Below are positions 48,856 through 60,540 of a DNA stretch of 64,000 nt, piece after piece; the stretch's first letter is position 1; every line of letters begins with the position of its first letter. This DNA is from Warburgia ugandensis. Its lineage: Eukaryota; Streptophyta; Magnoliopsida; Canellales; Canellaceae. Both the position numbers and the translations under genes were made by a program. The stretch is taken from contig CP141126.1 of the NCBI GenBank assembly GCA_035236585.1, forward strand, positions 70,533,414 through 70,597,413, read 5' to 3'. Below the pieces are notes generated by a model. It was not told where the DNA came from. It saw nothing but the letters and a program-made list of their open reading frames with translations, and searched no databases.

Positions 48856-49815
48856 AGCTCTTGGGCGCCTCTAATGGCAGCCCAAAAGCTTGCGAAAAAC
48901 CCATTTTAGAGAATCAACCAAGAGGAGAAACGTGGAGAAAAACCCAGCAACGAGCCAGATATGCCCAAGATCCCTCAAAACCCGTCTTCACATTAGTCCT
49001 AGGCTCAGTTTCCGCAAGTTTTTGCATGAAAAAGCATGCAAAACACAGGCCCTGGAGAGTCACAAAGGACCCAGGGATAATCCTTGGGCTACACTGGTTC
49101 GACAGGGTCGAACCAGGGCCTCCCAAGGACTCCCCGGTCCCTCAACGAGCGAAATGCTACCCACCGCACGAAACATGTCGATTACGTTTGAGAGAAACCA
49201 GCGGGCGCGTCTGTGGATGCACCTATAAATGAAAAATCGGGCGGGAAATCTAGCGCGTCTGCAGACCGCCTGTTGGGGCGCATGCCACTAACGCGCAACG
49301 CGCTAGCATTCTGGAATTCCACCTCTTAAAAGCCTTTATGTACATGTGATACTAAAAAGCTTATAAGTTGAGATCTAGAGCTCCGATTGAGGCGCCGCGA
49401 AAGGCGTTGTGTCCATGTTGACGACGTGGATACACCCAAACTATAAAATCCCTAATCAAGGCCCAATCTAAGATGGGCATGACCCTTAGAATAGAATGGT
49501 GGCGCGTGGCCACTAGACCTTTGAAAAACTGATGATACCAAGGCCCAATTAGGACCTTAGGACACCCATGGGCATGAGGATAAACCCTTAATGCCTAAGT
49601 AGTAAGACCAACCACTCTAAAACCTATAAAAGATAGGCCAAACTAACCTTGATTCCCCAAACTATGTTCAGGAGCGTACAAGGACAAAGGGGTTAGCGTG
49701 ACCTAGCCAGGTAGGTGCTCTATTGCTACTAGACTTTTTAAGAGCCATGATTGTTTTATGCATGTTTTAAGTATAAGTTATACAACTTGTTTAGCATGAC
49801 TTAATTCAGCATACA

Positions 49816-49925
49816 TATGATAAATGCTTTATGCATAGATATGTTTTGGCATAGATATGTTTTGCAAATAATTGCATATACATTATGCATAGATATGATT
49901 TGCAAAAAATGCATATATTGCATGA
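49816..49925 (+). repeat. AT-rich short tandem units in C LTR
   Basis: Irregular copies of TATGCATAGATATG and TTTTGCAAA-type words repeat four or five times. The 3' LTR has the same block at about 53824-53933. Confidence 0.75.
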
Positions 49926-50998
49926 TTTGTGAGCATTGAGTTTTTGAAAGATTGCATGTCCTTGAGGGTTACCAAAAGACACTAGAGTGCCCAAAAGGCG
50001 TTGGGTAGGTAGTTGTGAGGGACCCAAAGAGGACAGGTTTTGAAAAAGAGGTTTTTGGCTTGTTTGATCGTACATGATTTGGGCTAATAAGCTTGTGGGT
50101 GCTATGCCAAGAGGTCTGGGGTGGCCTCCCAGCCTCTACCACTATTAGGGGGATGGGTACCACGACCAAAAGGAGCATGTCCCTACTTCGACTGCATGTG
50201 GTATAGGGGGCTACCACTGGTGTCACGGCACTAGGTCGAAGTCTCATATGCTCCGTGGAGGTATATGATCCTGTGTCCCTAGGTACCTGGGGACCACACG
50301 GTAGTGAGGTCGTGGGCATAGTTGGACCCTATGGTTTCATGGACTTATTTGCATTGAATATGGCATGATATGAGGTTGGTTGACCATACCATACTAGATA
50401 TCCATTAGTTGGATTCAATGAAGCATCTTATCCATATCATTATGTTATGATATATATGCTACTTTCAACTTAGATTATGTGATTTCCTTAAGTTGTCAAT
50501 ATTCCAATCCGATGATGGTTTTTAATGTCAATAATGAACTTGACTATTCAAACATGCACATGTCTTGAAAGAGCATATGATTTTAAATATAGCATGTATT
50601 GTAAAACTAGTAGTGATGGACTCCTACTGAGTATAATATATACTCACCCAATCCTCAACATTTTTCAGACACGAAGTAAACACTTAAGAGCAAGGAAAGC
50701 TTGTGACAGAAGACACCCAGACTAAGTGCAAGTAAGTAAACCCTACCTTATCTTTCAATGTTACTTGATTGTAGTTACTCTCTATAGCTGAGGCTGTGAC
50801 TAACACTTTCTTGGGAATAATGTTGACTTAAAACTTTGCCATGGCTAAATAATTGAAAAATGTGTTTTGACACTCAGGGTTTTATACAAAAGATTGTTTT
50901 CCAAACAAAAAATATTTTCATGCATTTCATATTTATAAAATAAGAGATCTCCCCTTTTTATCAAATTTGCATCATATAAAAACCCAGGTTGTCACAGT

Positions 50999-51010
50999 TG
51001 GTATCAGACC
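50999..51010 (+). promoter_or_regulatory. Primer binding site of C (initiator Met tRNA type)
   Basis: TGGTATCAGACC lies two bases after the 5' LTR and matches the TGGTATCAGAGC core apart from its end. Confidence 0.85.
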
Positions 51011-51136
51011 ACGGTTTAACGTTACTCACAGTCCAGTTATGAGGAGAATAATTTATAATCAAGTTTCATCCATGAAAGAGTAAGGGGTAATAGGATAACA
51101 TAAACTAAGGTTTGGTGAATTACCTTGTGATAACAA

Positions 51137-52375
51137 ATGCCTAAGAAGAAAGGAAGCCATGTTCCAAGACCTGAAGCCCCACCAGTGGACTCCACTGGGT
51201 CGGGCAATGGGATGGCTGAATTGTTCCAGCAATTCCTAGAGAATATGGGACCATACATGAATAGTCAAAGCCAAACCCCTACCACACGAGATCCTTCCCC
51301 TGATAAAGCAATAGATAGGACTGAGGTTCAGTTAGAAAGGTTTCAGAAATTAGCTCCCTCATTCACAAGATAAGATGAAGCATCTACAGCAGAAATATGG
51401 TTAATTGATATTGAAAAGATATTTAAAGCCATGAACATAGCTGAAGAAAGAAAAGTACCTATGGCCACATTTGTGTTTAGGGGAGAAGCTACCTTTTGGT
51501 GGGAAACAGCAGATAGAACTTATTTTGACCAGCGAGAAACAATAGGATGGGAAGAGTTTAAAAAGGTCCTTAATGACAAATATTATCCTAAACACATAAG
51601 GAAACAGAAGGAAAAGGAATTTATGGACTTAGAACAAGGAAATATGACTGTCCAACAGTATGAAAATAAATTCATCAGCCTCTGAAGATTTGCACCACGT
51701 GCTTGTGCTGATGAGGAAGATGCGACAGAATGATTTGTAGATGGGCTTAAACCAGGACTCAGGAACAGAGTTCTAGGTTTCCAACCTTCCACAGTAGCCA
51801 AAGCTGTAGAAATGGCCTCGCTATACAAAAAAGATTATCAAAGAAACCAGGCAATAAAGGAAACTAAGAACATCAACACCATGGGAAATAAAGGAAAGAG
51901 ATCATTTCAGTCATTTGGACCCAGGCCACCTTTCAAGAAGCCGTTTGAAAACAAAGAAAGAAGACTAGACTAGAAGACATGCCCTAAGTGTAACAAGTAT
52001 CATTCAGGCAAACCATATCCCATTTCCAACATCACTTGCTATCTTTGTGGAGAATTAGGACATTTTTCTAGTAATTGTCCTAAAGAGAAAGTTGAAGAGC
52101 GTAAAGGAGATCAAGTTCCAAAAGCCAAGGACGTGTCTTTGGCCTCACTTCCAGTCAAGCCCAGGCTTCAAATGCAGTAGTTGAAGGTACCCATAGAGTT
52201 GACGGAGGATCTCAAGCTAGAGATGAGACCAGTTGAGATCCTGGATCGTAAGAGTAAGAAGCTGTGGAACAAGGACATACACTTAGTCAAAGTTTTGTGG
52301 AGAAATGCGCACATGGAAGAAGAGACTTGGGAACCGGAGTCAGAAATGTGAGAAAAGTACCCCGAGATCTTTTGA
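51137..52375 (+). pseudogene. C gag fused by deletion to the chromodomain tail
   Basis: Gag starts at ATG 51137 and runs in one frame through stops at 51371, 51683, 51731 and 51971 to a CCHC zinc knuckle at 52037-52078 (CYLCGELGHFSSNC). A one-base slip occurs near 52127. Just after the sequence that normally opens the protease, at about 52185, the text jumps to the end of pol. The chromodomain follows (about 52211-52372; RPVEILDRK, VKVLW, ETWEPE), with a TGA at 52349 and the terminal TGA at 52373-52375. B has about 3.1 kb between the equivalent points. The deletion removes every catalytic domain. Confidence 0.9.
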
Positions 52376-52412
52376 CTATATATATAGTAGAATTGTGGGG
52401 GCAAAATTCCCC

Positions 52413-52426
52413 TAATGGGGTAAGAA
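52413..52426 (+). promoter_or_regulatory. Polypurine tract of C
   Basis: TAATGGGGTAAGAA precedes the 3' LTR. Confidence 0.75.
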
Positions 52427-55005
52427 TGTAATGACTCCAATTTTGTAACATTAAAATCCTATGTTAGCAATGAAAAGTTTAGTTTTTGAAGTTAAGGGTA
52501 TTTTGGCCATTTCACTATTCACCTTGACTGAACCCAGAAATTTGGTCCTAAAAATGGTACCATTAGGTGCGTCTCGGAAAAAGGAATCCAACAAGACCAA
52601 AATTACCCAAAATGGAGTTAAAATGAGCAAATTATGGCCCTTTGAAGTTTAGGGGCAAAAATATAATTTTTACCAAAAAACGGATTTAGCCTGCAAAACA
52701 CAGGGGCCCGTTTTGATACGGGCATCCCTCATCTTCAACATCCTAGAGGGTTCTAGAACGATGGTGATTGGAGGAGAAATCACCACCATCCTAGAGGTTT
52801 CTTCACCGTCATTCAAGGGCGGTGAGAGCCCCCTGGAGAACCATCTTATAGCTCTATAAATAGAGCTCTTGGGTGCCTCTAATGGCAGCCCAAAAGCTTG
52901 GGAAAAACTCATTTTGGAGAAGCAACGAAGAGGAGAAACGTGGAGAAAAACCCAGCAACGAGCCAGGTATGCCCAAGATCCCTCAAAACCCGTCTTCACA
53001 TTAGTCCTAGGCTCAGTTTCCCTAAGTCTTTACATGAAAAATCATGCAAAAACGGGCCTTGAAGAGTCACAAAGGACCCAGGGATGATCCCTGGGCTGCA
53101 CTGGTTCAACAGGGTCGAACCAAGGCATCCCAAGGATGCCCCGGTCCCCCAACGAGCGAAACGCTACCCACCGCACGAAACACGTTGACCGTGTTTGAGA
53201 GAAACCAGCGAGCGCATCCACGGACACACCCGTAAATGAAAAACTGGGGGGGAAATCCAGCGCGTCTGTAGACGCGCCCACTGGGGCGCATGCCGCTGAC
53301 GCGCAACGCGTTAGCATTCTAAAATTCCACCTCTTAAAAGCCTTTATGTACATGTCGTACTAAAAAGCTTATAACTTGAGATCTAGAGCTCCGATTGAGG
53401 CGCCGTGAAAGGCATTGTGTCCGTGTTAACGATGCGGACACACCCAAACTATAAAATCTCTAATCAAGGCCCAATCTAAGGTGGGTATGACACTTAGAAT
53501 AGGATGGTGGCGCGTGGCTACTAGACCTTTGGAAAACTGATGATACCAAGGCCCAATTAGGACCTTAGGACACCCATGGGCATGAGGATAAACCCTTAAT
53601 GCCTAAGTAGTAAGACCAACCACTCTAAAACCTATAAAAGATAGGCCAAACTAATCTTGATTCCCCAAACCATGTTCAGGAGCATACAAGGACAAAGGGC
53701 TAGCGCGACCTTGCCAGGTAGGTGCTCTATCACTACTAGACTTTTTAAGAGCCATGATTGTTTTATACATGTTTTAAGTATAAGTTATACAACTTGTTTA
53801 GCATGACTTAATTCAGCATACATATGATAAATGCTTTATGCATAAATATGTTTTGGCATAGATATGTTTTGCAAATAATTGCATATACATTATGCATTGA
53901 TATGTTTTGCAAAAAATGCATATATTGCATGATTTGTGAGCATTGAGTTTTTGAAAGATTGCATGTCCTTGAGGGTTACCAAAAGACGCTGGAGTGCCCA
54001 AAAGACGTTGGGTAGGCAGTTGTGAGGGACCCAAAGAGGACAGGTTTTGAAAAAGAGGTTTTTGGCTTGTTTGATCATACATGATTTGGGCTAATAAGCT
54101 CGTGGGCGCTATGCTGAGAGGTCTGGGGTGGCCTCCCAGCCTCTACCACTATTAGGTGGATGGGTACCACGCTCAAAAAGGGCATGTCCCTGCTTCGAGT
54201 TCATGTGGTATAGGGGGCTACCACTAGTGTCACGGCACTGGGTCGAAGTGTCATATGCCCCATGGAGGTATATGATCCTGTATCGCTAGGTACCCGAGGG
54301 TCGCACGGCGGTGAGGTCATGGGCATAGTTGGACCCTATGGTTTCGTGGACTTATTTGCATTGCATATGGCATGATATGAGGTTGGTCGACCATAACATA
54401 CTAGATATCCATGAGTTGGATTCAATGAAGCATCTTATGTATATCATTATATTATGATATATATGATACTTTTGACTTGGATTATGTGATTTCCTTAAGC
54501 CGTCAATATTCCAATCCGATGATGGTTTTTAATCTCGATAATGAACTTGACTATTCAAACATGCACATGTCTTGAAAGAGCGTATGATTTTAAATATAGC
54601 ATGCATTGTAAAACTAGTAGTGATGGGCTCCTACTGAGTATAGTATATACTCACCCAATCCTTAACATTTTTCAGACACAAAGTAAACACTTAAGAGCAA
54701 GGAACGCTAGTGACAGAAGACACCCAAACTAAGTGCAAGTAAGTAAACCCCTACCTTATCTTTCAATGTTACTTGATTGTAGTTACTCTCTATAGCTAAG
54801 GCTGTGACTAACACTTTCTTGGTAGTAATGTTGACTTAAAACTTTGCCATGGCTAGATAATTGGAAAACGTGTTTTGACACTCGGGGTTTTATACAAAAG
54901 ATTGTTTTCCAAAACAAAAAAGATTTTCATGCATTTCATATTTATAAAACAAGAGATCTCGCCTTTTTATCAAATTTGCATCATGTAAAAACCCGGGTCG
55001 TTACA
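52427..55005 (+). repeat. 3' LTR of C
   Basis: It is 2579 bp, begins TGTAATGACTCC and ends GGGTCGTTACA, and is collinear with the 5' LTR without large indels. It has a TATA box at 52855-52863 and palindromic CpG-rich motifs at 53260-53277 and 53299-53311. Confidence 0.93.
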
Positions 55006-55010
55006 TTAGC
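55006..55010. repeat. Right target-site duplication of C (TTAGC)
   Basis: It is identical to 48414-48418. Confidence 0.92.
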
Positions 55011-55118
55011 TCAAAAATGCATGTGTTATAAATTTTCAAAAAAACTAGAAATAACACTATAATTTATAACACATTGACTACTAATTGGGTATTTTTAAAC
55101 AAAATTGGATACTTATCA
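55011..55118 (-). repeat. A1-type LTR fragment (copy iii), part 2
   Basis: It continues 48012-48418 and reaches the LTR start (TGATAAGTATCC on the minus strand at 55118), with a polypurine-like GTTGAGGGGTTG next to it. Confidence 0.75.
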
Positions 55119-57059
55119 CAACCCCTCAACTAGCATTTTTCTTGTCCTAAGAAAAACATGTGAAAAATCATGTAAATAAAAATGGGTGTCATTTTCATAG
55201 GTACTCACTATTGCATTTAGCATATGCAACAAGCTCTAAAACCCCTAGGTTGCCTCAAGTGGACTAGTTAAGCCTTGTGAGGGTTTACGATAAACATACC
55301 AACAAAATTCAATAAGGCTAAATACTTTATTTATCTCAGAGAGCTATCATCTATTAGTACTCTACTAGATTTAACAACTTAGTAAATGAATTAAAAATTC
55401 TACAAGTTACTCACATACCAAAGCCATTTTACTATAGTTATATTTCTTAGAGTGTAGTGTGTGTATAGACTATATGATCTAGACTTCTACATAGATATGC
55501 TTATACTCCATTACAATGATGTTTTGAGCTCAAATTCTTACTTGTATACACTCAAAAATAAAGCTTTTAGATAAAAGGATCAAACAAAATTCTCTCTTTA
55601 TGTGACCAAATCCAAAGATACTAATGGTTCACATAACTTTATGAGCACAAATGAGACAAAGAATTATGATCCCTAAGAATGGATGCCAATATTAAGATTT
55701 ATAGGAGTAGTTTACCTTAGTTCCTCCTTATTTATTTCCTCATTAAAGCTATCATCCACCTTAAGATCAATAGGTCTTTAGATAAGGCAAAACGTAGGCT
55801 TGGGCATGAATCTGAAAAAAAGGGTAAAAAGAATTCAATGTTCCAAATCTAAATAGAGGTCTTTAATAAATGTTGGACAACTTTATTTTTTATTGTATTG
55901 AAGTAAATATTGTTTTTATTTTTTTCTTTCTCTGTTCACAACTTTTCTCTTTCTTGATAATTCCTTTTTCTAATATTTCTTATCGACTTTTCTTTTTACC
56001 TTTGAGGAAATTTTTTTTCTTTGTAAGCACTTTCATATTTTTCACTTCTTAAACTTATGTCCTTTTTCTACTCATACTTGAGAGAGAGGTGATGGGTATT
56101 AGACTAGGTTTTGTGTTAAGGTAAATGGGTTTTTTTTTTTTTTTTTTTTTAAAGGATTACTAAGAGGCTCATGGGGTCTAACTAGTGGTACAATATACTG
56201 GGTAGGCTTTATGTCTCTAGGCTAGATGGCCTCTGTTATTTCCTAGGTTTCTTAAAACCTACTAAATTCAATAAATGTTTAGGAAAGAAAGTTAGAACTC
56301 TTGTTAATTCTTTGTGTTTTGATCAAAACAAAGATATTGGGATCTTTCTAGGTAATATACGTTGATGAAAATATGGAATTAGATATATCCCTCAAAAAAA
56401 TGATAATCTTTAATACTCACTTGGGTAGATAGTCTCCACTAATTTTCCTTAGGGCTTTAAGTTATAGCTATCTATTAGTCGTGATTATGCACTATGTGTA
56501 AGTGTGTTCCAAGATTTAACTTTCATAACATACTTTAGGACATGAATAAGATGCAAAATTAATCATATGCAATTTTATTAAAAAGTTAAAGTAGGAGAAA
56601 TACTATGCTTTGAAAAATCCTATTCTCAGCACAATAAAGGAGCAAGACCTTAAAAACTTCTTCTTTTTTGTTTTCATTTGTTTTTTAATATAAGAAAACT
56701 CAAAAATCTCATGCAAGTCTACCTCCCCCCCCCCCTCACCCCCACCTGAACTAAACATTATCCCCAATGTTTTGAAACATTGGACCTTATATGAGAAATG
56801 GGTAATGCAGAGCAATGAAACTCTCTTAAAAAAGGAAAAAAAAAACCCTGGGTTGCCTCCCTATAAGCTATAAGTTTAACATCTTCGGCCAGGCATACAA
56901 TGCTATGATTAATGCAGATCGAATGATTGATGTAGATCAAATGGGACATGCTAAGGTGGGTCCTAGTAGATTGGTTCCTCTAGCAAGATTTCTTCTACTT
57001 TAGGGTTCACCAACTCTTGATAGGGTTTCATCCATTGCCCATTAACGATGAAAATCTCT
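55119..57059 (-). other. A1-type 3' untranslated region (copy iii)
   Basis: It aligns with 1273 to about 3150 of A1. The poly-T (about 56131-56151 on plus) and the G-rich motif (56721-56748, including a C11 run on plus) are conserved. At 57059 it is broken and joined to mid-LTR sequence. There is no gene. Confidence 0.7.
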
Positions 57060-57552
57060 CCATGCAAAGGTGGTGGAATTACATGGCTCCTTTCTAATCA
57101 CCTTTGATTCTTCCAATTGCTTTCTTGGACTCACCATGTTGCCTTGAGATGATCTTAAACCTACTTTGATCTTTGGAATTGATGTAAAATGGGTCCCAAC
57201 TCTCTTGGTTGATCTTGATCGATCTCGACCATTGGATTGTCATCTCAATATACAAAAGATTAAAAACCCTAAGTAAATCCTAAAAATTATGACAATTCAT
57301 ATTCTTACTTCTTTTAAACCAAAAACATATCAAGCTTTTGAGTCAATAGTTCAGAAATGCATGTGTTATAAATTTTTGAAAAAAAAAACCCTAAAACACT
57401 ATAATTTGCAACAAAATATCAAACTTTTGAGTCATTAGTTCAAAAATGCATGTGTTATAAATTTAAAAAAAAAAACCCTAGAAAAAATAATATAATTTGA
57501 AACACATTGACTACTAATTGGGTATATTTTATAGAAAATTGGATACTTATCA
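57060..57552 (-). repeat. A1-type LTR fragment (copy iv)
   Basis: It aligns with about 854-1259 of A1's LTR, with an internal duplication of about 100 bp (two copies of AAAATGCATGTGTTATAAATT at 57352 and 57445). The LTR start is at 57552, but the polypurine tract beyond it is not conserved. Confidence 0.65.
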
Positions 57553-58680
57553 TTATCCTTTTTCTAAAGTTTTTCATGAAAATTGAACTCAAAACCTCTC
57601 ACCTATCAAAGTTCTGTTCAAAATCCTCGTATGAGAACTTGTATAGAGAAGGATTTCGTGCAGTGCACTTATTGCATAATACATATAATTTAAGTTTAAT
57701 AGTAAGTATAACTTAAATATCCTAAAGAAATTAGTAGAGATTTATAACCCATGTGAGATTAGAGTCATTCTTTCTTTGTGATGGTTATATACAAATTCAT
57801 ACTTTTCTTAAGTGAAAATTAATTTGTAGTTGGTTTCATTGTTCTTTCTTTTTGACAACTATTGAGAAATATCATTCGAAGACTATTCCATATATCTCTT
57901 GAGTTTATGGACACATTTAAGTCATACGAAACCTAAGAAATGATAGAGGTCATCTTTGTTTAATCCAGAGACTTTAGCTTACCTAAGTTATTGTTCACTA
58001 GTTACCCTTTTTTAGTCTTTATATTATAGCCTTTCCTTGTAAGCCAATTAACCATTACCCATATTGTAACCCTATAATAAATCTATTACCTAGTATATTT
58101 TGAAAATATGTAGAGATGATTGAAAATATCTTGATGAATTAGTATGATCAGTATAGTTCAGGAGGTGAACATTGGAAAATGCTTCAAAGAAGAAAAGTTC
58201 AAAAAAAGCAAAAAATTCTACATTCAAAGTCAATTGGAAGACTTAAAAGAAAAGAAGGGGAAAGCTAATGAAATAGAATGTTCAATCTCATGTGTGAAAA
58301 GAAGATTGTGATTACTTTAGTAGAAGACCTTCACATATTTTTTAAAATATTTTGTTTACCCTTATGGCAATTTCTTTGATGACCTTGTCCTAAGCCTTAT
58401 GCTTCATCATAGTGAAAGATCCAACTTGACCATAAGAGTAGTATGGCTTGGATGTGGTTATAAATGAGTACGAATTCTAGTAAAGTGTAGCATTCTTAAA
58501 AGTTGGTGTCTTTCCATGAGACCATTTATCAGTTCTTTTTGAGTTATCATTCTTTTGTATGGAATATTTGAGATCATTTAGCATTGTCCTCTTCCTTGTA
58601 TAAATTGTGGACTCCCATGTGTGGATCCCATTCTTAAGTCAGTATGTATGTGAGGGAGAGTAGTTTTATGTGGGTCATGA
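57553..58680 (+). other. Athila-type 3' untranslated fragment, plus strand
   Basis: From about 57725 it aligns in blocks with A2 32920-33850, for example CCTAAGAAATGATAGAGGTCAT and GTCCTAAGCCT. The orientation is opposite to the neighbour on its left. No gene is seen. Confidence 0.5.
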
Positions 58681-59580
58681 TCTCTAACTAGTTACACTGC
58701 AACCAAATCCCATATGTGTGACTCATTGTATAGTATTCTAGCTTCAATTAAAATCTCTCCAAGGTGGTGGTTTTCATGAACACATGAAAACTTTTGCCAC
58801 CTTATCTTCTGGTATCAACACCCTCTTTTATGGGATAGGTTGGTCACATGCATGAGATTTCTGACTGCTCTGAATTTGGTAAAGACACCCCCATAGCATT
58901 TTGAACTCCTCTGATCTTGTTTGATGAGATGTGGGCTTTTGACTTAGCTTGAATGGCAAGATAGCTCTCTTTTAGTCTTTCTAGTTGCCATAAATATGCA
59001 TTTTTTGCAATTGTACCCTAATCTAGTGAAATGCAAAATACACCCTATTAGTGATAATTTTCATCAATCTAAGGCTAAAAGTACTAATTCAAAGGCTATT
59101 ATTTGTAATATTTATATGCATATTAAATACCTCCATGCTTACATTTTGCTAGTACCTGAGCAAAACTAAAAAAAATCAAATAAAAATATGAATCACTTTC
59201 ACAGATGTTGTCATCTACATTTAACATATGTAGAAAGCCTTTAAACCCCTAAGTTACCCCCGGCACATTATAGTCTCATAAGGGTTTCTAGAAATGATAC
59301 CCATAAACATTTCAAAACATGTATAAGAGTTCTTTCATTTCTCTAAGAGAAATGAGCATTTGGTGTTTCATCATCTACTACAAATGGAATAAAAGGAGCA
59401 CTTCACGTGCAAGGGAGGGGAAATTCTAAGCAAAAGCTTTTTGCATAGAGCAATTTCGTAGTGATATATATTTAATTACTCCCAACGTATGATTCACACT
59501 CTAACAAAAGTCATCAATCTTCCCACCAGAATGCCTTTCTAGTCAAGATTCCCTAATATCATGTAAAGAATACTTAGGAT
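58681..59580 (-). other. Athila-type LTR/3' untranslated junction fragment, minus strand
   Basis: Around 59130-59290 the plus strand has the order TACATTTTGCTAG, GAGCAAAAC, then CCTTTAAACCCCTAAGTTACC. That is the layout next to the LTR start in the other minus-strand copies. 58681-58980 shows nothing I recognise. Confidence 0.4.
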
Positions 59581-60540
59581 TTTGAGAAAAAGGAATATAA
59601 AAAATGAAAGCTTAGGGTCATCAAAAGGAAGCAAGACACCAAGGAAGACCTTCTGACATGTCCCTTGTTTTGTTAGACACATCCGAGGCTATCAAGCTAG
59701 GGTACACTCTTCCAGTATGCAAAATCGAGTGTATGATGGTGGAGGACCAAAAGAAATTGACAATTGAATCTAAAGGGAAAGGTAGCAAAAGCATTCAATT
59801 TAATGCAACAGAGGAGATGGCAAAAGATTGGTAAAGTCCTTCTGAGGCATGCTATATTCTCTTACATGTTTTTTACATAGGAAAATAAAGGAAAAAATAA
59901 AGGGAGAAAAATGTGTAGTGGAGAAGATAATTAATGGAAAATCTATGCCTCTCATTCACCCAAACTTTTAAAGAAGCAATGGCCAAGATTTATACTCAAT
60001 TAAGGCTATCCTAGGAAGCATCCAATGAGAAGTGATATGCATGATATTGAAGCACACAAAAAAGACAAAATTGATTTCTATTGGGAAGAAATTTTTGGTG
60101 GGCGACCCACCATTTTTTTTAGGAGTTTCAATGTGATTACAAGAGGAGCCAAAATTTTATTTTTCTAGAGAAAATAAAGGTGGGCTAGAGTGAAGCATGG
60201 AATGTGATTGGTGGAAGAAAAAAATGGTGGGCTGAGGAGAGAATAAAGGAAGAAAAAAAACTCATTTTTGAAGAGGGAAAAGACAGAGTTGATCTCAACC
60301 ATTCATCCTAAGGTTGTGCATGACCCAAAGGCTAGAAAGAAAAAGAGAAGTTTTCTTAGGAAGCTATGCATAATCTTTTGGAAAAAAGAAGTGGTAAGAA
60401 AAAGAAAAGTGGAGGATGTTTCCAAGGATATGAAGTCTTTAAGAGAAGGAAAAGCAATATTGTATTGGGGTATGCATTGTTTCCATCCTAAGCAGCATAA
60501 TCCTATGCAAAATCCTAGGATTGAGAACATCTACTAATTA
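59581..60540. other. Unassigned purine-rich sequence, possibly A3 5' LTR
   Basis: The position, just upstream of an Athila-type leader, suggests the 5' LTR of A3, but no terminal motif or primer site is visible. The frame 60268-60537 (lysine-rich) resembles no known protein and reflects the A/G-rich base composition. Confidence 0.3.

Larger units (their letters stand above)
48419..50996 (+). repeat. 5' LTR of C
   Basis: It starts TGTAATGACTCC and ends GGTTGTCACA, 2578 bp. The first 61 bases differ from the 3' LTR at three or so places. A TATA box lies at 48847-48855 and a run of TATGCATAGATATG-like units at about 49816-49925. Internal frames are not genes. Confidence 0.93.
48419..55005 (+). 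mobile_element. Chromovirus C, pol-deleted derivative
   Basis: Two closely similar LTRs of about 2.58 kb are flanked by a perfect TTAGC duplication. The 1.43 kb between them holds a Met-tRNA-type primer site, gag, a chromodomain tail and a polypurine tract. Protease core, RT, RNase H and integrase are missing. It interrupts an A1-type LTR. The solo LTR at 17842-19936 belongs to the same family. Confidence 0.93.

Noticed and set aside
60268..60537. An 89-codon lysine-rich frame and its antisense partner
   Set aside because: It lies in A/G-rich sequence with no similarity I recognise and no gene context.
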